Shown here: positions 49,173 through 58,382 of the stretch, one piece after another
Position numbering within the stretch: the stretch's first letter is position 1
How the letters are laid out: each line of letters starts with the position of its first letter
DNA from: Roseburia sp. 831b
GTDB taxonomy: Bacteria > Bacillota > Clostridia > Lachnospirales > Lachnospiraceae
Length of the DNA stretch: 64,000 nucleotides
Reading direction: 5' to 3'
NCBI RefSeq assembly: GCF_001940165.2
Contig: NZ_CP135162.1
Coordinates: 2,716,001 to 2,780,000, forward strand
Position numbers and translations under genes: made by a program
Notes under the pieces: generated by a model
What the model was told of the DNA's origin: nothing
What the model saw: only the letters and a program-made list of their open reading frames with translations
Databases searched by the model: none

Positions 49173-49245
49173 TGCGCCACCAGGGGTTCGAACCCTGGAC
49201 ACCCTGATTAAGAGTCAGGTGCTCTGCCAGCTGAGCTAGTGGCGC
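49173..49245 (-). tRNA. tRNA-Lys (CTT)
   Basis: A 73-base cloverleaf with acceptor arms GCGCCAC / GTGGCGC, anticodon loop CTCTTAA (anticodon CTT) and T arm GGGTTCGAACCC. CCA is not encoded. Confidence 0.95.
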
Positions 49246-49393
49246 GTATCTTGTGAACACAAACGTTATTATATAATATTTTTTTAAGAAATGCAACATA
49301 TTTTTTATTATTTTTTATTTTATTTCATAAAAATTTGTGCTATCTTGGTAGTAGTGTGAGTATTTCACAATAAAATAGAAAGGGAGACCGCAA

Positions 49394-50611
49394 ATGAACG
49401 TAAAAGAACGATTTTTAAAATATGTTTCTTATTGGACGACCTCTGACGAAGACAGCCAGACCGTACCATCCACCAAGAGACAGTTTGATCTTGCAAAAGA
49501 ATTAGAACAGGAAATGATTGCTTTAGGATTGGAAAAAGTAAAACTTACCGACCAGTGTTATTTATATGGTCTTTTACCTGCAACAGACGGCATGGAAAAG
49601 GCAAAAGCAGTCGGATTTATCGCACACATGGATACCGCACCTGACTTCTGCGGGGAACATGTAAAACCTCAGATTATCGAACAGTACGACGGTGGTGATG
49701 TTCTTTTAAAAGGGGCAAATACGATGTTAAAAGTATCCGATTTTCCTACCCTTACTTCCTTAAAAGGACGCACCTTAATCACAACAGACGGAACCACCTT
49801 ACTTGGCGCCGATGATAAGGCCGGTATTGCTGTTATTTTGTCTGCCGTAGAAGAAATCAAAGAACAGAATCTTCCTCATGGAGATATCTGGGTTGGTTTT
49901 ACACCGGACGAAGAGATTGGTGCTGGCGCAGACCACTTTGATTTAGATTATTTTAAAGCTGATTTTGCTTACACCGTAGATGGCGATTACGAAGGCGAAG
50001 TTGCTTATGAAAACTTCAACGCTGCAAGCGCTGTCTTTTCCTTAAAAGGTGTCAATGTACATCCAGGCGAGGCAAAAGATATCATGTTAAACGCTGCACT
50101 TGTCGGCTGTGAAATCGCTGCTTCCCTTCCGGAAAAAGAGACACCAGCCCATACAGAAGGTCATGAAGGATTCTATCATTTGACGGATATGTCCGGTGAT
50201 GTTGCATCTGCAACACTCTCTTACATTGTACGTGACCATGACAAAACTTCTTTTGAAGCAAGACTTGAGACATTGCGTTCCTTGGAAAAAGCAATGAACG
50301 AGAAATACGGAGCTGGTACTGTAACGCTTACCATTACAGAATCCTATCTGAATATGTTAGAGATTATCGAACAGCATCCAGAAGTCGTTAAACTTGCAAA
50401 AGATGCCATTCAAAGCGTTGGTTTAGATCCACTCTCCCGCCCGGTACGTGGTGGTACCGATGGTGCACGTTTAAGCTTTATGGGACTTCCTTGTCCAAAC
50501 CTCGGTGCAGGCGGATATGGCTTCCATGGTCCTTACGAGCATATTACAGTAGAAGGCATGGAGACATCCATCCAGATTCTGAAATACATTGCTGCACATC
50601 CTATCAACTAA
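49394..50611 (+). CDS. pepT: Peptidase T (tripeptide aminopeptidase)
   Basis: Dizinc aminopeptidase that releases N-terminal residues from tripeptides in the cytosol. The 405-residue protein shows GFIAHMDTAPDFCGE (zinc His-x-Asp), TTLLGADDKAGIAVIL (bridging Asp), FTPDEEIGAGADHFD (catalytic Glu-Glu) and the late HGPYEHITVEGM with the final zinc His. The GGTDGARLSFMG segment is typical of the M20B family. AAAGGGAG lies before the ATG. Confidence 0.96.
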   Translation: MNVKERFLKYVSYWTTSDEDSQTVPSTKRQFDLAKELEQEMIALGLEKVKLTDQCYLYGLLPATDGMEKAKAVGFIAHMDTAPDFCGEHVKPQIIEQYDGGDVLLKGANTMLKVSDFPTLTSLKGRTLITTDGTTLLGADDKAGIAVILSAVEEIKEQNLPHGDIWVGFTPDEEIGAGADHFDLDYFKADFAYTVDGDYEGEVAYENFNAASAVFSLKGVNVHPGEAKDIMLNAALVGCEIAASLPEKETPAHTEGHEGFYHLTDMSGDVASATLSYIVRDHDKTSFEARLETLRSLEKAMNEKYGAGTVTLTITESYLNMLEIIEQHPEVVKLAKDAIQSVGLDPLSRPVRGGTDGARLSFMGLPCPNLGAGGYGFHGPYEHITVEGMETSIQILKYIAAHPIN

Positions 50612-50654
50612 TTTTGTAGTTGTTTTATTACTTGCAATGTATTTCTTAAACTAC

Positions 50655-50691
50655 AAAAAGGTTGTGAAACAAATGTTTCACAACCTTTTTT
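50655..50691. terminator. Bidirectional terminator between pepT and the repeat-rich gene
   Basis: Hairpin AAGGTTGTGAAACA / TGTTTCACAACCTT with A and T tracts on both sides. Confidence 0.9.
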
Positions 50692-50697
50692 CACACC

Positions 50698-52056
50698 TTA
50701 GATACTTGCAATCAATGCTGCTATCTCGTCTGGTGACATAATTTTATTCGGATCTGAAAGATCTGGTGCCGCTGGTTTTGGCTCCTCAACCGGCTTTGGC
50801 TCTTCCATCTTCGGACTATCCGTTGCAGTTGTATTTGCAATCAACGCTGCTATCTCGTCCGGCGTCATAATCTTATTTGGATTATCGGCAACCGGCGTTT
50901 CCTCGACTGCTGGTGTGTCTTCCACTACTGGTGTTTCCTCAACCACTGGTGTGTCTTCCACTACTGGTGCTTCCTCGACCACTGGTGCTTCTTCCACTAC
51001 TGCCGGCTCTTCTGCAATTGGCGTGTCATCAAAACCTAATGTATCGTCAAATCCAGGTGTGTCGTCCAAACCTGGTGTATCATCCAGCACCGGCGTATCC
51101 TCTAAGCTTGGTGTATCCTCTAAGCCCGGTGTATCATCAAAACCTAACTGTGGCTCTTCCTCCAATCCAACCTCTGGAATAACATCCTCAGATGCTGTAT
51201 CAAGAACCTCCGGCTCTTCTAAATTCATCTCATCCAACGAATTATCTGCAAGCGGAGTTTCTTCTAATGAAACATCCTCTAACGTTGTTTCTTCCAGCGG
51301 TGTCTCTTCTAATGGAGTCTCTTCTGTTACAACTTCATCCGTAGGTGTATTTGCCTCATTTACAGCGGCAGATGCAGGTGTCACTACCGATTCCGGCATT
51401 ACAATCTGTGGCTGTGGAATTGAGATATTCGATACAGCCTCTAATGTCTGATTCCGAATACTGAGTTCCATTTCTTTTAAGCTGGATAAAATCTCCTGCT
51501 GTTTCAGTAACAAATCTTTATTCGCACTGTCAATGACTTCCTTCTGTCTCTGGAGCAGCTCATCATTATTTCCTTCTAATGCATTTTCAAATGAAAGCAC
51601 ACGTTCCATCAACTTGTCATTTGAATTCATTAAGGCATCTGTATTCTCTTTACTACGGTTAATTGTGACTTTGGCGATTCCCTTCTGTGCAGAAACAATG
51701 TCATCCGCAGGAAGCATCAGATTCTTTTCAAGTGAATTCACTCTTGTCTGAAGCTCATCAAAAGATTTTCTTAAAACCAGATAGGTCGCTTTCCCAGATT
51801 TAAAAATATTCTCGTACTGTTCTTCGCGCCGTGCCATTGTCTTCTGATTCTCTTTTAAAACTGCTACTACTATCATATAAACTGCAAGTAGCATAATTAC
51901 CGCAAGAACGCCTATCACAATAAAATTCCTGGAATCATTTACCATCTCATACAATTCCAACAAAAGTAACAGACATGCAATCAATGTCGAAAAAATAATT
52001 TTTACTCGATTCGTATCTTTGTGCGGCTGTGGTGTCACTGGATTTTCCTTACCCAT
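50698..52056 (-). CDS. Membrane-anchored coiled-coil protein with acidic repeats and FliM/FliN-like end motifs
   Basis: A 452-residue protein. Two hydrophobic segments lie near the N terminus (IIFSTLIACLLLLLELYEM and NFIVIGVLAVIMLLAVYMIVV), followed by a long helical region to about residue 210, then about 170 residues of very acidic Pro/Thr/Val repeats (ETPLEETPLEET, DTPGLDDTPGFDDT, APVVEEAPVVEDTP). The end carries two copies of NKIMTPDEIAALIA (near residues 396 and 435), similar to the SQ-D/E-EIDALL motif of FliM and FliN. The acidic repeats are internally near-identical at DNA level and probably vary in number. Function unknown; a link to motility is a guess. Confidence 0.75.
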   Translation of the reverse strand: MGKENPVTPQPHKDTNRVKIIFSTLIACLLLLLELYEMVNDSRNFIVIGVLAVIMLLAVYMIVVAVLKENQKTMARREEQYENIFKSGKATYLVLRKSFDELQTRVNSLEKNLMLPADDIVSAQKGIAKVTINRSKENTDALMNSNDKLMERVLSFENALEGNNDELLQRQKEVIDSANKDLLLKQQEILSSLKEMELSIRNQTLEAVSNISIPQPQIVMPESVVTPASAAVNEANTPTDEVVTEETPLEETPLEETTLEDVSLEETPLADNSLDEMNLEEPEVLDTASEDVIPEVGLEEEPQLGFDDTPGLEDTPSLEDTPVLDDTPGLDDTPGFDDTLGFDDTPIAEEPAVVEEAPVVEEAPVVEDTPVVEETPVVEDTPAVEETPVADNPNKIMTPDEIAALIANTTATDSPKMEEPKPVEEPKPAAPDLSDPNKIMSPDEIAALIASI

Positions 52057-52149
52057 AATGAATACCCCCTTGTAATTTAATGTCTTCCGTGACTTCTTAC
52101 ATTTATTTATGTCGTATTTTTCATACGTTTTTCCTATTAGACTATCTAT

Positions 52150-52178
52150 ATTATAACGTGTATGAAGTCGGATGTCGA
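52150..52178 (-). promoter_or_regulatory. Promoter copy 1 for the repeat-rich gene
   Basis: On the minus strand TCGACA, a 17-base spacer and perfect TATAAT, about 95 bases ahead of the 52056 start. Confidence 0.7.
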
Positions 52179-52417
52179 TGTTTTTTTTGGCTATCCTCGA
52201 CTCGTTTTTGCCGATATTTTGCGAAATTTGTAAAAATAGGAAGAGTCATAGGTAAGTATTCTCACATATGACTCTTTCCACTGTCCGTATTCTTTCTCAT
52301 TTTTTGAATGTTCTCTGAGGGTTCATCCATTCCGTGCCTGCAAATTCATATTTATGGCTACCATTCGAGCTCAATATGCGGTAATGATAACACTTGTTTT
52401 CTTATTAGATTACCTAT

Positions 52418-52446
52418 ATTATAGCGTGTGTAAGGTCGGATGTTGC
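52418..52446 (-). promoter_or_regulatory. Promoter copy 2 (duplicate of 52150-52178)
   Basis: GCAACA, a 17-base spacer and perfect TATAAT on the minus strand, lying in the second copy of the ~60-bp repeat. Its -35 is weaker. Confidence 0.55.
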
Positions 52447-52583
52447 TATTTTTTTAATCATTATTATAGTACACAATAACTCTATCAAAGTTGACAAAGA
52501 ATTCTGAATTTTCAATAAACGCCACATTAATTGCCTTTGCCAATTTCCCCGATATACTAAAAATAACGGTTATTACACACCCT

Positions 52584-53135
52584 CTAAATTAATTTTATAA
52601 TCTTACACTGCTCAATCCCGGCACTCCAAAATTCCTCAATCGGTAATTTTTTAACTTGACATATAATAGCTGAATTCATTGCACCGTGTCCCACAATAAG
52701 AATATCTTTTCCCGCTTGTATCTGTGGCTCTACTACCTCCTTAAGAAATGAACCCGTTCTTGCAAATAATTGTTCAAATGTTTCTGCCCCACCCACAGAT
52801 TCTATGTATTTCTCCGGCTGATTAAATATCACATTAATTGGACAATCCGGAATTGCAAGGCTATTTTCAATCCCCTCATATTTACCAAAACTCATTTCAC
52901 TCAAACGTTTATCCTCTATTATAGGAATTTTTCTATTTTTTAACACAATTTGTGCTGTTTCTACAGCTCTGACTAAAGGAGAGCAATAACACACATCTAT
53001 GTTTAATTCCTTATATTTTTCACAAGCCTGTCTCGCCATTCGCTTTCCCTCATCATTCAAAGGTATATCCGTTCTTCCCTGTAATTTATGTAATGCATTC
53101 CATTCGGTTTTTCCATGCCTCATAATATATAACAT
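52584..53135 (-). CDS. Histidine phosphatase family protein
   Basis: A 183-residue member of the phosphoglycerate mutase-like superfamily. The catalytic RHG is in MLYIMRHGKTEWN (residue 7), the second histidine in LIVGHGAMNSAI, and CYCSPLVRAVETA supplies the phosphate pocket. Substrate may be a small phosphate ester such as alpha-ribazole phosphate or a sugar phosphate; it cannot be told. It stands alone, followed by tRNA-Arg upstream on the same strand. Confidence 0.9.
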   Translation of the reverse strand: MLYIMRHGKTEWNALHKLQGRTDIPLNDEGKRMARQACEKYKELNIDVCYCSPLVRAVETAQIVLKNRKIPIIEDKRLSEMSFGKYEGIENSLAIPDCPINVIFNQPEKYIESVGGAETFEQLFARTGSFLKEVVEPQIQAGKDILIVGHGAMNSAIICQVKKLPIEEFWSAGIEQCKIIKLI

Positions 53136-53240
53136 TTTTATCTCCTCCTAGTCCTATATTTTTTGACTTTCTGACTCCGTCAATGCCTTTTTATACAAAA
53201 AATGCAACAATGAATTTACTACCATTGTTGCAAAAATTAA

Positions 53241-53312
53241 TGTTCCCTGCGGGAATCGAACCCACAACTAGCGCTTAGGAGGCGCTTGTTATATCCATTT
53301 AACTAAGAGAAC
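53241..53312 (-). tRNA. tRNA-Arg (CCT)
   Basis: A 72-base cloverleaf with acceptor arms GTTCTCT / AGGGAAC, anticodon loop CTCCTAA (anticodon CCT) and T arm GGGTTCGATTCCC. CCA is not encoded. Confidence 0.93.
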
Positions 53313-53345
53313 AAGTGTCCTTTTCAGGACTTTTTTATTTTTCGA

Positions 53346-54230
53346 TTAGTCTTGGTAGTTGATGCTGCCTTGCATCCAGATATTTCCTTTAAAACGTCTG
53401 CCTACCTGTGGCTCTCCCAACAAATCTTTCTGGTTGATACACACACTAAACGATATATCACTACATAAAATATCCAGACAATAGATATTTTCTAATGTAA
53501 CCTGGTTCTGAACGAGTGAAACATCCATAATTTCACCCAAAATGGAATATTGATCGCTCTCTATTCCGTATGGCATAAAATAAGATTCTACAATACTTAA
53601 GACATCCTCATGAGCCACCCGGCGGGACAACATGGAATAAGTATCCATATCTTCAAGGGTCAGATTCTCAATCGCATCTTCATCCCCTTCTCTTGCGGCT
53701 GCAATCAGACAATTTCTGTCTCTTGTACCTCCATTCTGGTGACGATTCTTATTCTCCGGTTTGTTAATCGGAAGTAAAATCTTGCCATCTGTGGATAACG
53801 CTGCAAGAATCACACCATTTTGTGGATGAAGTGATAAAGAATATTTCTTCTCTGCGAAATAATCTACAATATTCTGCAAGTAAAAAATTAATGTCACACC
53901 AATTCTTACTTCATCACATACTCCGGCATAAGATTCCTTTTCTGCATGTTTCTCAATCTCAACTTTTTCCCTGGTTGAAATCTGTTTTCCGCAAAAATAT
54001 GGGTAATAGTAATCCACTTCGAAACGGTCATCCTCACGATAAGTTCCACGTAAAGAGATTCCCATGAACTCTCCATATTCTTTTGACATCTCTGCAAACT
54101 CATTTCCTTCCGAATCTTCTGCAACTTTCAAAACGGTTGGATGTTCAATAATGTCTGCTATGATATTGTCTAATTCTTTTTTATTCAGATTTGAAAATCC
54201 AATCGCTCTTAAAAACTTATGCAATCTCAT
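53346..54230 (-). CDS. DUF3881 family protein
   Basis: A 294-residue cytosolic protein matching the DUF3881 family, which I know from Lachnospiraceae and relatives. Diagnostic are the start MRLHKFLRAIGFSNL and later SLRGTYREDDRFEVDYYYPY, with YSLSLHPQNGVILAALSTDGK near the middle. No catalytic motif is apparent and no function is known. It is close to the HD-GYP, DUF4446 and parAB genes, a common setting for it. Confidence 0.85.
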   Translation of the reverse strand: MRLHKFLRAIGFSNLNKKELDNIIADIIEHPTVLKVAEDSEGNEFAEMSKEYGEFMGISLRGTYREDDRFEVDYYYPYFCGKQISTREKVEIEKHAEKESYAGVCDEVRIGVTLIFYLQNIVDYFAEKKYSLSLHPQNGVILAALSTDGKILLPINKPENKNRHQNGGTRDRNCLIAAAREGDEDAIENLTLEDMDTYSMLSRRVAHEDVLSIVESYFMPYGIESDQYSILGEIMDVSLVQNQVTLENIYCLDILCSDISFSVCINQKDLLGEPQVGRRFKGNIWMQGSINYQD

Positions 54231-54308
54231 TCTCCTTCTAAGATTCGTTTTGTCACAAAATGTATTCTTATTATATTATATCTCTATCTATTTTGCAATT
54301 TAAAACAT

Positions 54309-55283
54309 TTATTTCTGCGGCTCTTTTATTTCCAGTAATCGAGGTCTTGCTGCATCCAATGTCTGTTCTATCACCACAAAAGTGCTTCCATCCTCTTTTA
54401 CAATCTCTGTTCCAACCGGATAATGTGCCACAATGTGTTCTAAAATAGTTACAATCTCAGCATCATACTTTTTGCCTTTTTCTTTTTCCAGTAGGGCAAG
54501 TGCGTCTGGAATTTCTACTCTTTTACATTCCATCCCTGTAATCATGCAATCAAAAGCATCGCACACCTGTAAAATGCGGCAGCCAATATCCTGCCTTTTT
54601 TGTTTCAATGGAAAACCGGAACCATCCATTCTCTCATGATGCGACAATACCATTTTACGGGAAAGGTCTGGCAGCCAGCTTTCTGCCTCCAGCGCTGAAA
54701 AACCAAGAATTGTGTGTTTCTTATATTCAAACAACTCCGCCGCACTTCGTTCCGCATCTGCACAATTTAGGTATGGAACCGTAATATAACGCAACCCAAT
54801 GTCATGGAGCAATGCACCAATTGTAATCTCATGTAAGCTGTTCTCATCTAGTGAAAGGATTTTTGCAATGGTTACAGCTAATACTGCAACCATCACTGTA
54901 TGTTCATATAAATTTGCATTTCTGGTTTTATAATCGAACACTTGTTCTGCATTTAATTTCTTTAAATCAGTTATGATATCTTTTGCAAACGCATCTAACT
55001 TTTGCAAGGAATCTGTTCCACTGTAAATGTGACTTTCCAGAATTTTTCGAGTTTCCTCAATATAATGAGTTCTCTGCTCTTCACTTATGAAAAAATGAGG
55101 TGTTTCCTCTTTTTCATAAGGATCTTCAATGGCAACCGTTTCTACACCAAGTGTTGACAGCAACTCGATATATTCCGGTTTCAACTCTGTTCCTTTTGGA
55201 ATTAGAATCAAATGTTCCTCAGTAAAAACTGTTTCAGCTAATACCTCGTTTCCCCTCAATTGATTGACCAGCTTTATCTGCAT
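54309..55283 (-). CDS. HD-GYP domain phosphohydrolase
   Basis: A 324-residue protein with an N-terminal region of beta-type sequence (LVNQLRGNEVLAETVFTEE) and a C-terminal HD domain. Metal-binding motifs are visible: HTVMVAVLAVTIA, LLHDIGLRYI (the HD pair) and LSHHERMDGSGFPLKQK, close to the HHE-x-x-D-G-x-GYP motif of c-di-GMP phosphodiesterases but reading GSGFP, so the GYP signature is not exact. Activity on c-di-GMP is likely but not certain. GGGGAG lies ten bases before the ATG. Confidence 0.88.
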   Translation of the reverse strand: MQIKLVNQLRGNEVLAETVFTEEHLILIPKGTELKPEYIELLSTLGVETVAIEDPYEKEETPHFFISEEQRTHYIEETRKILESHIYSGTDSLQKLDAFAKDIITDLKKLNAEQVFDYKTRNANLYEHTVMVAVLAVTIAKILSLDENSLHEITIGALLHDIGLRYITVPYLNCADAERSAAELFEYKKHTILGFSALEAESWLPDLSRKMVLSHHERMDGSGFPLKQKRQDIGCRILQVCDAFDCMITGMECKRVEIPDALALLEKEKGKKYDAEIVTILEHIVAHYPVGTEIVKEDGSTFVVIEQTLDAARPRLLEIKEPQK

Positions 55284-55303
55284 GTGTTCTAAACTCCCCT
55301 TAT

Positions 55304-55810
55304 TTATTTTGCAGTTTCTTGGATTCCTTTTGCCATATTCAGTGCTTCCTGTTCTTCCTCGGATAACACAATGATGGAATTTCCATCTACAATTTCTTTA
55401 ATATAGGTATAGCAGCCTTCTCTTGTATGCATTGCATTGATGATAAATCCATCTTCTTTTGCATTTAACATTGCAAGGGAAAAACTTAATTTTCCACCCA
55501 TTTCATTGAACGCATCGTATTTTACCAAGCCCATCTTCTGGTAGGTTGTATTCATTGCCTTGGAAAGAATCTCAATGTCTTTTTCATTTTGTTCGTTTTC
55601 TGAGATTAAGGTGTCAACCTGTTCAAATCTTTCTTTGATTGTATCCTCTAATGTCTTGGCATTTTTTCCACTCATGAAAATCTTATAATTCTTTTTTAAC
55701 TTATGCATCTGAATAATATTTACAAGGTATAAGATAAATACAATCAGTGCAAATCCTGCTAACCCTAATATGATATAGTCTGAGTCAAATCCTAAATATT
55801 CTTGTATCAT
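55304..55810 (-). CDS. DUF4446 family membrane protein
   Basis: A 168-residue protein with one N-terminal membrane helix (IILGLAGFALIVFILYLVNI), a coiled coil (KTLEDTIKERFEQVDTLISE) and the conserved C-terminal domain with VKYDAFNEMGGKLSFSLAML and DGFIINAMHTREGCYTYIK. DUF4446 genes commonly stand next to parB in Clostridia, as here, suggesting a link to chromosome organisation, but no role is known. Confidence 0.88.
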   Translation of the reverse strand: MIQEYLGFDSDYIILGLAGFALIVFILYLVNIIQMHKLKKNYKIFMSGKNAKTLEDTIKERFEQVDTLISENEQNEKDIEILSKAMNTTYQKMGLVKYDAFNEMGGKLSFSLAMLNAKEDGFIINAMHTREGCYTYIKEIVDGNSIIVLSEEEQEALNMAKGIQETAK

Positions 55811-55894
55811 AATTACTCCATTTCTTTCTCTTACTTGTATTATCCCATAGATTATTTTTCAATTACGTTTTCTATGTGACCTATTTTATTTCGA

Positions 55895-56800
55895 TTATTG
55901 AATACTACGAATCATATCAATGATTCTGTCTAACTCTTCCGGAGAATAATATTCAATCTCAATTTTTCCCTTTTTCTCATCCTTTTGATGAATTGAAACC
56001 TTTGTACCAAGAACAGATTTCATTTTTTCTTCTAAATCATGGTAAATTGCTTCTACTGTCGGATCTAATTTAGATTCTTTCTCTAGTGTGGAATCTTTTT
56101 CTTTTTGCAGTTTTTTCACTAATTTTTCAGTTTCACGTACACTTAATTTTTCATCAAAAATTTTCTGTGCTACTGCATATTGTTTTTCTGCATCATCAAT
56201 TCCAAGAAGTGCTCTTGCATGACCTGTCGTAATCAAGTCATCAATTACCATCTGCTGAACACTCTCATCCAATTTTAACAGACGCATTGAGTTTGTCACT
56301 GCTGTTCTACTTTTTGATACACGTTCTGCAACCTCATCCTGTTTTAAATTAAACTCTGTCAAAAGACGTTTATAAGCAATTGCTTCTTCAATTGGATTTA
56401 AGTCTTCACGCTGGATATTTTCAATCAAAGAAATTTCTACAATTTCCTGATTCGTCAGGTTTTTAATGATAACAGGAACATCCTTTAAGCCGGCAATTTT
56501 CGCTGCTCTCCATCTTCTCTCACCTGCAATAATCTCATAATATGATTTTTTATCCTGCACCAACAATGGTTGTAACACACCAAATTGTTTGATAGATTCT
56601 GCTAATTCGAGCAACGCATCTTCATCGAAATTTTTTCGTGGCTGCTCTCTGTTCGGTTCAACCTTATTGATATTCATCAAAATTCCATCAACAACTTTTT
56701 CGTCTTTTACTCCATCCTTTTTTGCGGATGGTTTATTTACTTTATCTGATATTAAGGAATCTAATCCTTTTCCCAATCCATTCTTTTTTGCAGTTGCCAT
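55895..56800 (-). CDS. parB: Chromosome partitioning protein ParB (Spo0J)
   Basis: CTP-dependent DNA clamp that loads at parS sites and organises the origin. The 301-residue protein shows KGLGKGLDSL, NREQPRKNFDEDALLELAES, the CTP-binding GERRWRAAKIAGL, NIQREDLNPIEEA and the parS-reading helix region VSKSRTAVTNSMRLLKL. The C-terminal dimer domain (IEIEYYSPEELDRIIDMI) is present. It follows parA by one base and acts on the parS sites at 57690, 57907 and 61675. Confidence 0.97.
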   Translation of the reverse strand: MATAKKNGLGKGLDSLISDKVNKPSAKKDGVKDEKVVDGILMNINKVEPNREQPRKNFDEDALLELAESIKQFGVLQPLLVQDKKSYYEIIAGERRWRAAKIAGLKDVPVIIKNLTNQEIVEISLIENIQREDLNPIEEAIAYKRLLTEFNLKQDEVAERVSKSRTAVTNSMRLLKLDESVQQMVIDDLITTGHARALLGIDDAEKQYAVAQKIFDEKLSVRETEKLVKKLQKEKDSTLEKESKLDPTVEAIYHDLEEKMKSVLGTKVSIHQKDEKKGKIEIEYYSPEELDRIIDMIRSIQ

Positions 56801-56801
56801 C

Positions 56802-57569
56802 TTAGTCTTCCTTTCTCTCCATCACTTCTTTTGCTAACATACGGTAACTTTCTGTTCCTGCAGATTTTGAATCATAAAGATTAATTGGCAATCCATGACT
56901 TGGTGCTTCTGCAAGTCTGATATTTCTTGGAATTATCGTGTTGTAAATTGTAGTCTGTAAGTTGTTCTTTACATTATCTACAACCTGAACAGATAAATTT
57001 GTTCTTGCATCGTACATAGTAAATACAACACCATCGATGGACAAATCTGGATTTAATCTTTCCTGTACCAAATCGATTGTATGTATCAACTGGCTTAATC
57101 CTTCCAATGCATAATACTCACACTGAATTGGAACCAATATTGAATCAGCAGTTGTCATCGCATTGATGGTTAACATATTCAATGATGGTGGACAATCAAT
57201 GATGATATAATCATAATCATCGCGAATATAATCCACAGCATTTTTTAAGATATATTCCTTTTCATTGATTCCCAATAATTCAATTTCCGCACCTGCAAGA
57301 TTTACATTAGATGGTATCAACTCCAAATTTTCCATTACAGTTTCTGTCATGCTTTCTTTGATGGAACACTCATCAAGCATTAATTCATACACTGTATTTT
57401 CTAATTCGCTTTTATCAACCCCTAACCCACTTGTCATATTTCCCTGTGGATCTAAATCGATTGCAAGAACTTTCTTTCCTGTTTCTGCCAAACAAGACGA
57501 TAGATTTATTGCAGTTGTTGTCTTACCGACACCACCCTTTTGGTTCGCAATTGCTATAATTCTGCCCAT
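56802..57569 (-). CDS. parA: Chromosome partitioning ATPase ParA (Soj)
   Basis: Deviant Walker ATPase that moves ParB-parS complexes and, in Bacillus, modulates DnaA. The 255-residue protein begins MGRIIAIANQKGGVGKTTTA (deviant Walker A with the signature Lys), with DLDPQGNMTSGLG and DYDYIIIDCPPSL. Upstream on the minus strand (57570 and beyond) are the parS sites rather than rsmG and mnmG, which usually neighbour parA near the origin. Confidence 0.97.
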   Translation of the reverse strand: MGRIIAIANQKGGVGKTTTAINLSSCLAETGKKVLAIDLDPQGNMTSGLGVDKSELENTVYELMLDECSIKESMTETVMENLELIPSNVNLAGAEIELLGINEKEYILKNAVDYIRDDYDYIIIDCPPSLNMLTINAMTTADSILVPIQCEYYALEGLSQLIHTIDLVQERLNPDLSIDGVVFTMYDARTNLSVQVVDNVKNNLQTTIYNTIIPRNIRLAEAPSHGLPINLYDSKSAGTESYRMLAKEVMERKED

Positions 57570-57689
57570 TTTCTAATCCTTTCTCTTTTCATTTTTCTAT
57601 ATTTTAAAACTTTATTTTCCATATAAAATAAAGAAAATACTCTCATAGATATCATTATATCACTATTTATAGTGCATTTCTACTTAAAA

Positions 57690-57922
57690 TGTTTCACGTG
57701 AAACATTTTTTTGCAATTTTCAAGCTATGGTACCTCATTATTTTTCATAATACCAAATCTTGTGGAATCCTCTATTTTACTGGATTTTTTTGAAAAATGT
57801 TTCACAACTACAATTTTTTATGGATTTTCAAGCTGTTGTGCACTCTCATTCTAGGATATACTAAATATTGTAGATTATATAAGTTAATGGCTTATTTTCA
57901 TAAAAATGTTTCACGTGAAACA
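57690..57922. repeat. parS-bearing ~108-bp tandem repeats (two intact parS, one degenerate)
   Basis: Perfect 16-bp parS TGTTTCACGTGAAACA at 57690-57705 and 57907-57922. Halfway, at 57798-57813, the same place reads TGTTTCACAACTACAA. Sequence after each is alike (TTTTTTGC or TTTTTTATGG, then ATTTTCAAGCT in the first two). Spacing is 108 and 109 bases, so the region is a decayed tandem duplication. Confidence 0.88.
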
Positions 57923-58038
57923 TTTTTTATGGCTTTTATCTCTAATAACTCAAAATAGATGTGTTAAAGAAAATATGATACTGTATGTAATAGTCTAGGA
58001 TAGATATGTAAAAATATATATAACATCTTGTAACACCG

Positions 58039-58322
58039 TATAGTTTTATATATTCTTATATAGTTCTATATAGTTTTATATGGTTCTGTATAGTTTTATA
58101 CAGTTTTGTATGGTTCTATATAGTCCTATATAGTCTTATATAATTCTATATAGTTTTGTATTGTTTTGTATTGTTTTGTATTGTTTTATATTGTTCTGTA
58201 CTGTTCTGTATTATTCTATATTGCACTGTATTGAACTGCATAGTTCTATATAATTCTATATTACTTTATATTATTCCATATTAGATTATACAATTTTATA
58301 TTATACCGCATTATATTGTATC
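58039..58322. repeat. 28-unit degenerate 10-bp tandem array
   Basis: Every ten bases the unit TAT(A/T)GTT(C/T)T(A/G) recurs, for 28 units with no insertion or deletion. Early units begin TATA, later ones TATT. The IS66 element is inserted at its right end, and about five more units continue after the element (to about 61206). It encodes no protein. Confidence 0.9.
58315..58322. repeat. 8-bp target site duplication, left copy
   Basis: ATTGTATC, repeated exactly at 61141-61148 beyond the right end of the IS66 element. Confidence 0.93.
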
Positions 58323-58382
58323 GTAAACGCACCATAGTCGGTACTAATACTTGATTAGCCGCTCCAAAGAGCGGCGTTGGTT

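Larger units (their letters stand above)
52057..52583. other. Intergenic region with a duplicated promoter segment
   Basis: No gene is supported in this 527-base gap. It holds two imperfect copies of a ~60-bp segment (52130-52188 and 52398-52456), each carrying a minus-strand promoter. The remainder is AT-rich and unremarkable. Confidence 0.7.

Noticed and set aside
50915..51451. Ser/Gly/Val-rich plus-strand ORF of 178 codons
   Set aside because: It is the antisense of the acidic repeat region of the minus-strand protein and only reflects its low complexity.
53317..53340. Possible terminator GTCC-TTTTCA-GGAC followed by T-run
   Set aside because: The T-run is on the plus strand, where no gene ends, and the stem has only four pairs.
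58039..58322. Coding sequence in the decamer array
   Set aside because: A 10-bp period shifts frame every unit and no ribosome site is present.
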